Shown here: one piece after another, positions 23,701 through 35,162 of the stretch
Layout of the letters: each line of letters starts with the position of its first letter
Position numbering within the stretch: the stretch's first letter is position 1
Origin: Baylisascaris procyonis
Taxonomy: Eukaryota; Nematoda; Chromadorea; Rhabditida; Ascarididae
Reading direction: 5' to 3'
DNA length: 64,000 nt
Assembly (NCBI GenBank): GCA_037389465.1
Contig: JAZARR010000088.1
Coordinates: 1,550,001-1,614,000 of the forward strand
Program-made: the position numbers and the translations under genes
Notes under the pieces: generated by a model
Told to the model about the DNA's origin: nothing
The model's database searches: none
What the model saw: only the letters and a program-made list of their open reading frames with translations

Positions 23701-24681
23701 TCCATTCCGGCTATGTCCCTAATTATCATTGCAACGAGTTTCAATTTGTCCCACCACTATAAATGAGGTTCATGTTTAGTCTCTTTATTAGCTTAACGTT
23801 TCCAGCACCTACGTTATAGTATGGCATAATCTCTTTTTTCACTTAGCTTTTCGTTGAAAAATGTTGCTAATTATCCTGATTTATGGACATGATGTTCCAC
23901 AAAAAAGCATCTCCAGTTTGAATTTTTCTGGAGAGTATTTTCAACATTTTCGATGACCTAATTATTATTGCGCTCCAATCTTGGGACGAAAGCTGCTGTG
24001 GAAAAAATTCAGTTTAGGCAGCGCCTCGGCCACAGTGCGGCAAAGGTGTTGTGACAATTTTCAACATATTTTTTCGCGAGGTTTCTTCGCAGTCTGAGGA
24101 AGTGATACGAAGAGATCAAAAGCTGAGGCTTGGAGAGACAGTATGGGGAAACGTTCGCAAAATTGAGGAACGCTATCCTTCGCATAATTTTCCACTTCTT
24201 TTCTCTAGATTTTAACAAAAATCAGTTGGAGGAGATTCGCAGTGAAATTTATAACCGTGGAAAAGTTTAAAGTTGCTCGCTTGAGTCTGCTTCAGCAAAA
24301 AAGTTGTGTTTCCATGACTCTGGTAATTTTTTGATAGCCGTCAGGGATTGGGATACTTCTTCAGAAGTACTGAAGATAATTAAATGCCAGTGTACAGAGC
24401 AAAGTCTAAATAAGTTGAAAAATCGAAATCTTTTTTCATTTAAAATGAGCTCAAATATAGGCACTCTCTAACTTATTGAGTTGTATTCGAATATTAAAAC
24501 AGGAATAGGGGCAAGAATATTCGACCAGCTGACAGCATAGCTATAGGCAAAGTAGGCTATATTTCAGAAATGCCAATCATGTGAGCAGCTAATCCACAGA
24601 AACGCACCAATCTGTCCGTTGTGCAAGGCGAAGAGTCGGTCCAAGCATCCGAAACGGCCACGAAGACGAATGGACAGTTGA
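20711..24681 (+). CDS. ZC4H2: ZC4H2-family zinc-finger protein, copy 2 (divergent tandem paralogue)
   Basis: Coding exons are 20711-20760, 21294-21453, 21698-21888, 22810-23002 and 24568-24681, with the same intron phases as copy 1 (2, 0, 2, 0), giving about 235 residues. The C-terminal finger is C200-x2-C203, H208, C214-x2-C217, followed by the tail [13 protein letters not shown]. Residues about 5-130 are coiled-coil-like and share KYDEI and RESGVPEE with copy 1. The linker exon does not align with copy 1 except for the final MK. An in-frame TGA four codons before the ATG fixes the start. Identity to copy 1 is 18/53, 24/63 and 25/37 over exons 2, 3 and 5, so the duplication is old. All exons are open and all splice sites present, so it looks intact. 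A ZC4H2-like role is inferred; a changed partner set is possible. Confidence 0.92.
21294..21453 (+). CDS. ZC4H2: ZC4H2 copy 2, coding exon 2 (coiled coil)
   Basis: Acceptor AAGTTTCAG, donor GTGAGT, 160 nt, residues 18-70, ending DELRQINQ. Same length and phases as exon 2 of copy 1. Confidence 0.93.
21698..21888 (+). CDS. ZC4H2: ZC4H2 copy 2, coding exon 3 (coiled coil end)
   Basis: Acceptor TTCTAG, 191 nt, residues 71-133 plus a split codon. The donor is the unusual GTTGTT. I chose it because it is the only phase-2 GT near the end of the frame and it gives exactly the exon length of copy 1. Retaining the intron adds about eight residues before a stop. Confidence 0.87.
22810..23002 (+). CDS. 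ZC4H2: ZC4H2 copy 2, coding exon 4 (linker)
   Basis: Acceptor TTGCTTGCAG, donor GTATGC in phase 0, 193 nt, 64 codons. It is Ser- and Leu-rich and ends QAKMK. No alignable similarity to the copy 1 linker beyond MK. The start was set by phase. Confidence 0.82.
24568..24681 (+). CDS. ZC4H2: ZC4H2 copy 2, coding exon 5 (zinc finger, stop)
   Basis: Acceptor ATATTTCAG, 37 codons and TGA, the same length as in copy 1. The finger reads [18 protein letters not shown] and the tail is Arg-rich. The residue after the second Cys is Glu204. Confidence 0.96.
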   Translation, partial: KCQSCEQLIHRNAPICPLCKAKSRSKHPKRPRRRMDS

Positions 24682-27270
24682 TCGTTGATGACTGTTTTAC
24701 TTTTCGCATTTCTTGCCATAAACGAATCAGTTCAACGATTGCCGCTCTTTGTATGACAATTTTCTACCTTTCAGCTAGAGGAAAGTATAAACAGGCAACA
24801 TATTAAGGAACATTCATTAGTTTGCCAAATGTTTCTATATAGTTCGTTAAGGAGGTATGGACTAATTGCATAAAGTATCTAAAAAGATTTCAAAACAGGG
24901 AAAGAAATTGAAATGCCGAAGACATGAAGATATACAAAAAAGTAATTCAAAAGAAGGAAGGTATCAGAAATGATAAAAACGCAACTGCACAAGAATCATG
25001 TAGAAAAACGAAGAAAGCAAAAGTAAAGTGGGAGACGAAAAAGTAATTTATTTATAGCAAGCTGAGATTGGAAAGGACGCAGATTTGTTGAAAAAATGCG
25101 AAGACTATTGAAGCGAATTTCAAAAAGATCACATTTCTAATTTGCATAAACACAGCAATTATTTGAAAAAAAAATTTGCATCTTTATCCTTCTTCATTGA
25201 CGTTTAAAGCTTATTTCAGCAAAAGGCATCAATGCGACTGTATCTTTCTGTACTGGCTGGCTTAAAATAGTGGCAACTGCATTCAGAAATAACTATCCCT
25301 TGAATAGTTTCAGTAATAAATTTATATTGGCAATTATGCGAACGAATTCGTTTCCATCGAGGTGAAATATGGAGCAGAGTCACCGATACATTTCAAGAGC
25401 ACTCGAAGAAATCGAGCTTAAACGTAAGAAAAGTTAGGCTTCCTGGGAGTAACCTTAAATTGGGGTTGCGGCTGCACAGAATAACGTCACGACACGATCA
25501 GATGATTTTTCGGTTTCACCATTTGTTGCAAACAAGATATTTGTTGGTTACGACTAGCGTCTCTCTTTTCAAAATTTTATTATTAGGAATTCGCCTAAAG
25601 TTGCAACTGCTCTACATGAGTTATGATTCAAAAAATATGAAAAATTATCTCTTTCAATGTAGTGGTCGAATCATTTAGTATTGCAATTATGGTAGCGTAT
25701 TCCGACTACCTACGGTAGAATACACGCTAAACTAGGCAAAACTAGCTTCATTTTCCCAATGGAAATGCATGACATAGTCGAAATATCGGAATTATTGTGA
25801 GACTTTCATAAAGCACTTTAGATAACGGTAACAATAGTTTTCAAATCCAGAAACTTTTGAGAGTTGACTTGGATTGCATTCAATTGCTATGAACAATAAA
25901 AACACATCAAAAATCAAATGCGAAATGCACATTTCACATGCGATCAGTGGATAATGCACTTTCCGATTCGTTGATTCGTTAATTCATCGCTCTGATAAAA
26001 TATTTGCCAGCGTTTTCAACACACAACATGAGACGGTACGTCAAAAATTTATTTTATGTTAGATTTCTTAAGTGGGAATACATTGTCCGCTTGTCTTGAG
26101 TTATTTAAAGACTTAGACTAGAACTCATCTTCTTCGGTGAAATTCTGTCAATAAAAGCATGCAACTAACTCACATTAGTGGCCGCTAAATATATCAACAC
26201 TTTCAAACGATGAAGCATTTCAAGTTTGAGGGCGATAGCCGAATTAAAATTTTCAATCATAAGCCCATGTTTAGGAAACATTACTCTCACTCATGGTTAG
26301 GAGACATGATATAAAAAATTTAGGGAGAAATTGGAAAAATTTGTCTTAATTCATTATCCATCTTCAATTTCTCAAAAACAAATTTAAAAAAAAAATAAAT
26401 AAATCCATTACAGTTAGAAATCATGAGCATTGTCACAGTAGGAGTAAGAGTGACATTAAAAAGTAAAGAGCACAGTCACAACCTTTTAAGATCTCATGAG
26501 CCTCTGAGTAAAAGGTTTTGAAGAAGGTACTCTTCATTCCAACAGGTGAATGGACGCGGGGGTTAATTCTTTAAATTTATATAGTGACTCAAAATGTGAG
26601 GGGTTATTAAAGTATTCTAATATTATATGGGTCATTTAATGAATTAAGTGAAGCGTGCTTACGAGACTACTTTCCATCTTCGAAACTCCACTAGATGTAA
26701 GGCGGCATTTGGAATATTCGCATACTAACTTAAACAGATAGTTACACTGATGAAGGCTCTTTGGCTGCTTCATTTAGAATGACTTGTTTTAGCAACCCTC
26801 TGTCTCAAAAAGTATTCTCTTACAATTTCGCTCGCAGGCAGAAACGGAATCCAGGAGCTCCGATTAGGAGCAAATCTATGGGGTCATAGAATGAACCGGC
26901 AGTAGGAGAGTGACTTTTGGATTCCGAGCTCTGACCTGGGCACCCGCACTGTTACTTCGGTTCGAATAAATAGGGCGCATAAAATATGCGGACAGTTATA
27001 CAGAAATAATCTATATAAATACTTTTACACTTTTATTTAGGGCTGTAATGCCACTTTATATTTTCACATTACGCTATATTGGTGATGCATTTAGGTTACT
27101 TGAAATAAATTCCCAAGCAGCATAATAAAGTGCCACATTATGTGCAACAATACAAAAAGGCATCTCGGCTGCTTTTCACTGTGCGTTACATGCACCGCTC
27201 AGTCCCCTATGGAATGCACACCCCTCTTGCAAATTTGCAAATCGCTTCTCAACGCGAAGCAAAAATTTCA
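24682..27270. other. Downstream of ZC4H2 copy 2, no supported gene
   Basis: AT-rich sequence with A-rich stretches and no convincing frame or poly(A) signal that I could assign to copy 2. Confidence 0.5.
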
Positions 27271-27560
27271 CTCTCTCGGCCATTTCAGTGCGGTTTGCGC
27301 GCGTGCTCGTCGTATGTGTGTTTTTACGTGTTTGTGCGCGGGTATGTGTGCATGGGTTCGTGCATCTGTGTATGTTTTTGAATACGACATGTGTGCAAAT
27401 ATGTACGTGTGCGCGTATATGTGTCTAGATACGTCTGCGTGTATAGGATAGAATACGTGTGACACGCTGTATACTATTGTCCGCTCCGTCCCATTCGGCT
27501 GTGCGAGCAATCGCCGACTGCCGCTGCCCTGTGGCGCCTTTTTTTCGGTCCATTTCCACT
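27271..27560. promoter_or_regulatory. TG/CG-rich island, possible promoter region
   Basis: The base composition changes sharply here: long runs of alternating TG, CG and TA, including a 26-nt perfect purine-pyrimidine alternation at 27399-27424. Such stretches can adopt Z-DNA and often lie in promoters. No TATA box or start codon can be tied to it. Confidence 0.3.
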
Positions 27561-27786
27561 CACTATTCATTCTGCACTTCTTTTTCAACATGCTTCAATT
27601 TTCTTTCCATCTCTGCTATTTCCTGCATTTACAGACATCTTTATCGTCTCACATGTTACTCTTCAACTTCCTTAGAAGGCTGTCTATCGCATCTCTCTCT
27701 GAAATTAGGACATCATTTCATCTCTCAGTTAGCTCGCAGTCTGTGTCACCAAAACCATTGTGGTCTCTCATCTGTCGCTCACGGTT

Positions 27787-28197
27787 TCACACCGTCTGTC
27801 TAAATCTGCGAGAGTCGAAAACGTACCACGGAGTGACCGCCGCCGTTTTTTCCCTGATCGCGTCTTGCTTGGTTGCGTTGTAATTATTCGCCGGCGACCT
27901 ATGGAATGTCGGCTGTCTCCGAGGGGTCGTTGTGGCGCAAAAGAAGTGCTGCGATGACGCCGCTGAAGAGAAAGACGACCGAAATTCCCAAGCGCATGTT
28001 ACACAAGAATGTAGTGGGAGTTGAGCAATGACAAAACGAGATGGACAAATGGAATTGTTGAGACACACTTGAGGAAAAAAGAATAAAAAGACAACGTTGA
28101 AGAAGCGGTCGGTTGGCAGAGAAAGAGAGTGTACTCGAAAATGGAGGAGGGGATCAACCAAAAGTGATGTTCGTGGATTCACTGCGGGAATTTTCAA
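27787..28197 (-). CDS. Candidate ORF in a GC-rich island, product not recognised
   Basis: A 136-codon minus-strand frame ends with the protein-like stretch NATKQDAIREKTAAVTPWYV then DSRRFRQTV and TGA. Inside it, a different frame from an ATG at 27997 reads MRLGISVVFLFSGVIAALLL then RHNDP, which resembles a signal anchor, before a stop at 27902. The two frames differ by one base around a CCCC run. So this could be a terminal exon entered at acceptor CTTTCTCTTCAG, or a small membrane protein with a frameshift. I cannot choose between them. Confidence 0.17.
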   Translation of the reverse strand: MKIPAVNPRTSLLVDPLLHFRVHSLSLPTDRFFNVVFLFFFPQVCLNNSICPSRFVIAQLPLHSCVTCAWEFRSSFSSAASSQHFFCATTTPRRQPTFHRSPANNYNATKQDAIREKTAAVTPWYVFDSRRFRQTV

Positions 28198-30911
28198 TTG
28201 CTTCCTGAAATCAATTCTTTATAGCCAGCTCAAGTTGAAATTCTCAAAACAGAATTTTTCTTTAAAATATTGTATGATTTTTTCCCATACACTAAAACAT
28301 AAAGCCATATTTAGTCGAAATATACTTGTCGATGTGGGAAGATTGTTCTTCAATGGGAAATAACTGAATGCTTAATGCATTTTCATTTATAACTTTATCG
28401 GAACATTCCTCAACGCAGTAAGGTTTCACGTTTTATGCACTCAGGTAGCATATGGATGAGTGAACTTTTTTATTCTTACTGTGACAGCTTTATAAGGTAA
28501 GGCAAAAATAATGGAATATTGAATTGCAATAACATGAATCACTGCAAAAACTTGATTAGTTGAACGCTTGTGATCCTAAAGTTTGCAGTTTATGGTAAAG
28601 TTCTCGATTCTCCAAATAGTTTGTAGCTGTAGAGATTCGTCGACCATCGTTGTGTAACGTCGTAAACGAATCATGACGTGTCACGATTTTTAGCTTAAAA
28701 AGCAAGAAATATTCTACGCCTGCAAGAAATGTCCACGTTATGCAATACTTTTTTTTTTTTTGTAGCATTACCGATGCTGCTGAGCGCTAAGGAAGAGCGA
28801 GTGGAAGAGTGCTGTTGTATGAGATAATGTTTGACTATCGCAATATGCAAACTCGTTTCCCACTTTAAAAGCGTTAGCTTTCGTAGATCTCACAACCGTT
28901 GATTTCATTTTCGACTGAATATTGCAACCTTCATTCATTAGATTTGATCATTTTGCCATCACGTCCTCACCAGGATTCACGAAAAGGAAGAATCGCTTCC
29001 CAGGCGTGTCGCTGTGACATCAAGACTAGTTATTAAACCGTAATAGATTAGAATTTGGCTGAGGTTATCCTCCTACATTATAGCCGAACAGTTTCACTGT
29101 ATCGCGTAAATATCATTATCTCAAATCCATATAGCTTGGCTATCATGAAGCCTATAGCGAATGGTGGTGATATTTGGTATTTGTTAGCGAGAGTACATGA
29201 AGTGACACTCACACCGATCAAACTTGTTTACAATATCAATGCAGTGTTAGCGCATAAGAAGTAAACTCATTTATTAGCACGTTTTTGCTGATAGCTTATT
29301 TCATTCGTAACTGCAGCTTTTCTTCGTCTTTCACAAATCACAATTCCATTACTGGTTTTTTTTCAAATGCACGGTCATGTTTGGACTCATAGCCATGTGG
29401 GAATGTTTCAAGAAACCTTTAAATCATTCGTAATGTTTGTTACTCGATATTTGTGGTGAAGAATTCAACGGAAGTGACTAGCAGAAGTGAAGGCAGTATT
29501 TACCTTCTGAACGCAATGTATCACTTTCTCGGAGTACCCATCAGACGGAGTACCGGTTGCACGGACAGGTAATGCATAATAAAGCGTTGTGGTCATATTT
29601 TTAGAGAAACAACCGTTGATCTACCTTTTGCTCGTTTCATAAGAACTCCACTCGAAATTTGAAAGAGAAAACTACTCTTTATAGAACCGGATGCACAACC
29701 GGGAGTTCGACAGCTTCACTCATAGATAAAAAGGAAACGTGAAGGAGGAAAGGTGGCAATCCCAAGTGAAATATTCATTATATCATCAGTCCGCGCACTC
29801 TTCACTTCAGAAATGCTAGTGCTAAATCTGTAGGAAATGTTTATACCACTCGATCATTCAGATGACTCATACAACTAATACACCTTTTGCATTTTGCAGT
29901 GTCCATCTGATATAGAAATTTCTTCCAAGATCTATTCACTAGGAAATCTGGGATGCTGCGGATAGGATCTATGAGAATTTTACTCCTAAAAAAAAAAAAA
30001 AAAAATTCCGCGGAAAACCGTATTCGGCGTTAGATAAGCACCGTAAGCAACGTACGCATCGTTAACGCCATTAGACTGATCTGGTGTGATCTAATGATGG
30101 CTTCAAAGCGGATGCCGCCAATTTCTTAGTGAATTCTTTTTTATTGAACGTTTTCGGTCGTTTTTCAGTCAAACGCTACAGGTAGATAGTAACCATTCGA
30201 TACGATATAGACTCTGAATGTTTTACAAGTTTTCCTCACCCACAGTGCACACACTTTCACTGCCAATTTTTCGCATGTGCACTCAGCTATCGTTATACAG
30301 CGAAAATTATTCTGCGCAAATTTTTTGATATAGTTCACCGTTAAGCGCACACACCCTGATTTGCATGCGCTGTCGCCTTTAACATTATCACATTATGGTA
30401 TTTATATTTTAAGCAATCTACCATCCAGTTGTTTGAGCATATAGATACGCTTCACTTATTCGTTATAGCGGTTCCTCCACCTCAAATGCAAACACTGACC
30501 TCATGCGTAACCGCTTATTGAAGCATCTGTGTATTAGCAGTCATTCATTCTCAACGTTTTATGTTGGCTATATGGAATGCATACTGCATTCTAATAGGAC
30601 CTTACTTTCAGCGCTTTATTATAACAGGAATAATTGAAACAATTCGTTATGCACACATGAACACTCTAGCAATCACTGCATATCCTGAGTATTGAGAAAA
30701 TGTAAACTTGCAATCCTATATAGACAGATGAACTCCAACAACGTTAATGAGATATGTGCAAATAACCCAGAAACATTGTACTTTCAGCACAAATATAACG
30801 CTTCCTTATATTTTGTGCAAATTCAACGAACGAAATCCCACATACTGAAATGTGCTAACTTGAAACTGCAAAGGTTTAATAAAGTTTGAGAGATATAAGA
30901 GGTAACTATAG
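28198..30911. other. No supported gene
   Basis: Short frames only. Contains homopolymer A and T runs near 28750 and 29990. Confidence 0.5.
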
Positions 30912-31252
30912 TCATTTTGGGTGTTCGCATATGACACGGAAATTCCTAAGCAACGATATCGTCGAAAGGTGGTACCTCTTCCGATTACGTCCAATCTTTT
31001 CTTTCCTCTTTCTTCCCTCGCTCTCCTCATTAGTGAAGAAGACGATCTCATTTCCGAGATTCTTCAAGGTAAATGTCATCAAAACCAGTTGTGGTTCTAG
31101 CCTAAAATTTTGTCCCAGCAGTTTACCTGAAATATATAATGTTTCAAAAAGAAATTCTGATTCACGCCACATAAGTGCCTTTGCCTCTTTCCTTGTCTGG
31201 TGTCCGTAGAACTTTCGGTCGTGAGCCAAACGCAGCGACATATTCATAAGTG
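30912..31252 (-). CDS. Candidate exon or short ORF, product not recognised
   Basis: A minus-strand frame of 111 codons begins five bases after a strong acceptor, CAGTTTGTTTCAG. It starts MNMSLRLAHDRKFYGHQTRK and contains ALMWRESEFLFETLYIS, directly followed by a possible GTAAAC donor at 31126. The second half is Lys/Arg-rich (EGRKRKEKIGRNRKR). A + strand frame of 107 codons covers the same region, which weakens the case. No family recognised. Confidence 0.2.
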
Positions 31253-32802
31253 CTGAAACAAACTGATTGAAAAGATAAATTCATCTTCATCAATCCAGGC
31301 TTTGCACTGATCAGGTTTTTTTAGACAGCTGAATAATACAGAACAGCATGAATTCTTCGAAATCGCTTAAGTGTAAATAGGCATTCGGAGCATTTTTGCT
31401 ACAAGAAGTAATTACAAAACGAGGACTTTCAAGAGGTGAACCAAGGATAACTTTAGTTGGATCTTGTCGGTCAAAAATAACTTCAATTGAATATGCTTTT
31501 CCAATCCTCAGTTATTAATCGCTATGCGTCGACGACGTATTCCATCATCTAACCTAGTTTGCTTGATTTTTGTGGTTGATTTTGTAAAATGCGCCAACAT
31601 CGTGGGAAGAGCACATTGAGTGGAACTGGAGTTCATGCCATTATGCACGCAGCTGAATGATAAAAAAAAAAAGTTATGCTGATGAACGAGAATGATCTGC
31701 AGAAAATAATGTTGGAATAGTCGATGGAATGGGAACGATTTAGATGCTCTCTTTGCTATTCGTTATTTCATTTTCAAGTTTACAATAGCTCAACGAAGCG
31801 ATAGTTGCTATGTGATAGAGAATTTCAACTCAAAATTTCATTAATTTCCACAAATATGCGGCAGTCATAAATGCGAGGGAAACTACAACTTCAACAATAA
31901 TTGCATCTACATTGATAAAGAGGAAACATTATATATTGCCAACTTGAAATTAGCTCCCATAAAGTATAGACAAAAAAGCGTTCCCTCAACCATATATTCT
32001 TTTCTTTCTTTTTTTTTTCGAAACCAAATAAGCGCTCTGATTATCGATGAAGTAGAGATAGCATTATTTGTTTCGTCATATTTGCTGGCTTTTGATTTCT
32101 TTCATCGTCAAAATGTTTGTTATCAGCAATCCTTTTTGTTACCCCACTTCCCCTCGCCAACGATTGTCACATAACGAGGGAGGGGATGCTCACGTGTGTT
32201 CCGTTCTTCCTTTTTTTTGTCAATTTGTCTTCACATAGCCGCCAGCTGCCGATCAATTTTTGTGAGACATTCTAGCAGTGGACACATGTGCAAATCACAT
32301 GCATCGACTCACCAGCACCCCGTAGTGTGGCTTTAAAAAAATGCACGCACCGTAGCCGTTGGATGATGCTCTTTTGCAATGGCTTTTCTTCCCACTAGGG
32401 TATGGTTCGATGAGACGAAAAAATGCACTAAAATTGTATTTGAGTTCGATTTTATAACTTTTAAGTACTACCTCATCTAACACTCTGAATATTACGCATG
32501 TCTTGCAAATAGTATCAACTTCTCTTTTTTTTCACCCATACGACAGACAAGGCAAATGGAACTGTATGAACACTCAGGTACAGTAATCGAATAGTTTAAA
32601 ACCCATTCTATCTTAGGCGTTATGAAATTCAGTGGTTCATTGTGATAGGAATGCTGGGCAATATGAAACACTCTCAATGTAAGGATCAGTAGTGAATACC
32701 TTCATTTACTTCATTAGCTGTTTTTCTATTTACTAGATCATGCGCATAAATGTTATATTGCTAAGTCTGCTGTGCGCTTGCTTTCTTTACCATCATTGAA
32801 TA

Positions 32803-32846
<44 letters not shown>

Positions 32847-33180
32847 CGATCTTCAGTAGATGCCTAGAAAACCTATTTAGCAATAAATGGCTCCTTTCGT
32901 CCGAAAAAAAAAAAAGAAAAGCGCTGCAACAGAAAAAGCGGAAACCCTTTAAGAAGAGCGAATAGGCGAGCAGCTAGGCTCCGCGATTATTGAGCGCTTT
33001 TGAGGCAGATATCGAACCATGATGTCACGCTTCTCGCTTTTACTTGTCCTTATGAATCTCAAACGAAAAACAACAGATCCGGCCGTTTATATAAGTACAC
33101 TATTGAAATTCAACAGAGATTTCAAGACGTGACCGAGAATGCTATAAATTTCATAATATAAGAAGCTGAAAGGAGGTCAG
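31253..33180. other. No supported gene
   Basis: Two minus-strand frames of about 60 codons at 32295-32483 and 32492-32677 are weakly protein-like. The (AT)n tract at 32804 lies here. Confidence 0.45.
32804..32842. repeat. (AT)n microsatellite, 39 bp
   Basis: Uninterrupted TA/AT dinucleotides ending at ATGTGTCG. Confidence 0.95.
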
Positions 33181-33214
33181 AAGGCGGATGTAAGTATCAC
33201 CGACAGTAGATTAC

Positions 33215-33264
33215 ATAGCAGTCAGAAACGTTCGCCTCTAGGATATAGCAGTCAGAAACGTTCG
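33215..33264 (+). repeat. 20-bp direct repeat pair
   Basis: ATAGCAGTCAGAAACGTTCG occurs exactly at 33215-33234 and again at 33245-33264, a 30-base period. It lies just upstream of the retrotransposon relic. Confidence 0.85.
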
Positions 33265-33639
33265 TCTTCCTTGTTGTTCCGATGCTAGGGTTGGATCGAA
33301 GAGTCCAGAGACTGGAGGATTACGAAGAAGTAGGGTTGAGACTCCCGAATCGGACGAACGCAGGCTTCCACCGCAACGCTACCATTCTACAGCCACCCAA
33401 AATCTTGTATCTTTGGAAGAGACTCGAGATTCGGAAGCCCTCAGTTCTACCTTAGTGCTTGAGGACCAAAAAGGCCAACGACAAGATCACATCGTTCGGA
33501 GGCGCACCTCCTGAGGTGGTTTACCATTCGGCAGCATTCGTCGTTTGCAGCCCTTGAAGTGAGACTTCCAACCTCATCTTAATGTCAACGTTCTGCCTCG
33601 AGACCGACTCCAATCTTACCCGGCTATGTTACATGTATG

Positions 33640-34330
33640 TTTTTTGAAAGTATGTGTTTGCCGACAACGCACTGCTTATATCATGGTCTTCTGACAAGGA
33701 CTTAAGTATTAGGATTAGCACTACTCCCGACTTTCATGAGCATGCCACCAATATTGTGAAAAATGCGAATGCAAGAATTGCACAATCTTGTAAGCATTTC
33801 CTTGGAGGAGCTCACCTTTGCTTACGACATTGATTACGGTTTACATTAGCCCTCTATCAGAGTATGTCTCATAAATGTGGATGATACCTGATCGAAATGG
33901 AGATATACGCTGACTAATTATTCCTGATTTCTGATCATTCTTTATCAAAGGGAATGTTCAGAGGCGATCCATATTCAGAATCTTAGGACAAAATATATTC
34001 ATTTACGGCTGACAGCTACTCTTAAACACCTTATATTCTCTTTTTAAAAACACTGGAATTCCACAATTTTATCTCAACTTAATTGTGGGATACAACGTTG
34101 ACCGTGACGATGCGGATTTCGTGCTTGTTCAATTCCTCTAATATTTTATTACCGTTGTTGAAACCCCTCTACGAATAATTCTGAACACGACGTCAGCCAG
34201 TATCGTCATAAAACATTTCAGTATTTCTTCTCAAACACAATGGTGAAAGCTTGGAATTCCTTTTTGTCCGAAATCACAGACATCTCAACCTACAAATTCT
34301 TCAAAACCATTTTTTTTTTCATTTCATCAG
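33640..34330 (+). mobile_element. Decayed 3' end of a non-LTR retrotransposon (CR1/jockey-like reverse transcriptase)
   Basis: Pieces of a LINE reverse transcriptase C-terminus appear in order on the + strand, in shifting frames and with stops. A remnant YVFADN (the FADD box region) at about 33651 is followed almost at once by DKDLSIRIST and NIVKNANARIAQSCKHFLGG, as in the family's EKDLGI segment. Next come VYISPLSEYVS at 33839 (family pattern Y-x-RP-x-LEY) and GNVQRRSIFRIL at about 33951-33986. Finally FFSNTMVKAWNSFLSEI lies at 34225-34275, matching the family's closing W-N-S-L-P block. Frameshifts, stops and an internal loss between the first two blocks show it is dead. The 5' half of the element is not recognisable. 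Confidence 0.8.
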
Positions 34331-34606
34331 GACCAATAGAATTCATTTTTAAAATAAGGAAATAAACTATCACTTCTCTAACCGATGTCATCAAAGTATA
34401 GGAAGTTTCATCATCAGTGGTTCATATCATGCAATATGTAATCATTTACTACTTCTCTGCACAGATAGAGCACCATTTTATTATTATGCTACGTTTTTGG
34501 TTTCTGTTCAGATTTTTTTTCGATCTTTTCATTGACTTACATTCCTCTATTTTTATTCCTTTCATTGCTGATGCGATTCACTCATTCATTACTGGAACAC
34601 AATTTT

Positions 34607-34740
<134 letters not shown>

Positions 34741-35058
34741 GTGCGAATGAATATTAAGATGCAATAATCCAGTTTAAACGAAAACCTCACAATTGTGCCA
34801 AATGCATGCGTCGTGCGTGATATAACGTTGGTGATCGACGGCGGAGTAAATCTTTTGCCTTCAAATCTCTCTGAGTACTAATATACACATTTACGCATTT
34901 GAGTTATCACATCGCTGGGTTCAGCGTGAAGAAATTTGTAAGTGTATGGTCTGTTTAACCCTTTCGATTCTCTAGTTTAAAGGGAAAGAAGACTCGCATA
35001 GTTCACACAGTGATGTTCAAGGATATTCACGAGTTGCTGCTATCAGATGGTGTCTTAC

Positions 35059-35162
35059 TTTGCGTTTTCCAGAACACGTTTTGGGAAGTTGTTCGCAACG
35101 GGCACATCAGGAAGAAAGTCATCCGATCGTTGCTTCTGCTCAGCATTCACCGACGTTTGAGA
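35059..35162 (-). CDS. Candidate internal exon, product not recognised
   Basis: The minus-strand segment is bounded by acceptor TGCTAATTGCAG and donor AA|GTAAGA, both close to consensus, with 34 open codons and phase 2 out. It encodes a hydrophilic, partly acidic peptide (SQTSVNAEQKQRSDDFLPDV and so on). Two + strand frames across the same bases are also open for 70-80 codons, so direction is not certain. Confidence 0.2.

Noticed and set aside
30873..30890. GGTTTAATAAAGTTTGAG, like spliced leader SL1 with a four-base loss
   Set aside because: It lacks the internal bases of SL1 and is not followed by a GT donor or an Sm site, so it is not an SL RNA gene. In AT-rich DNA it is probably chance.
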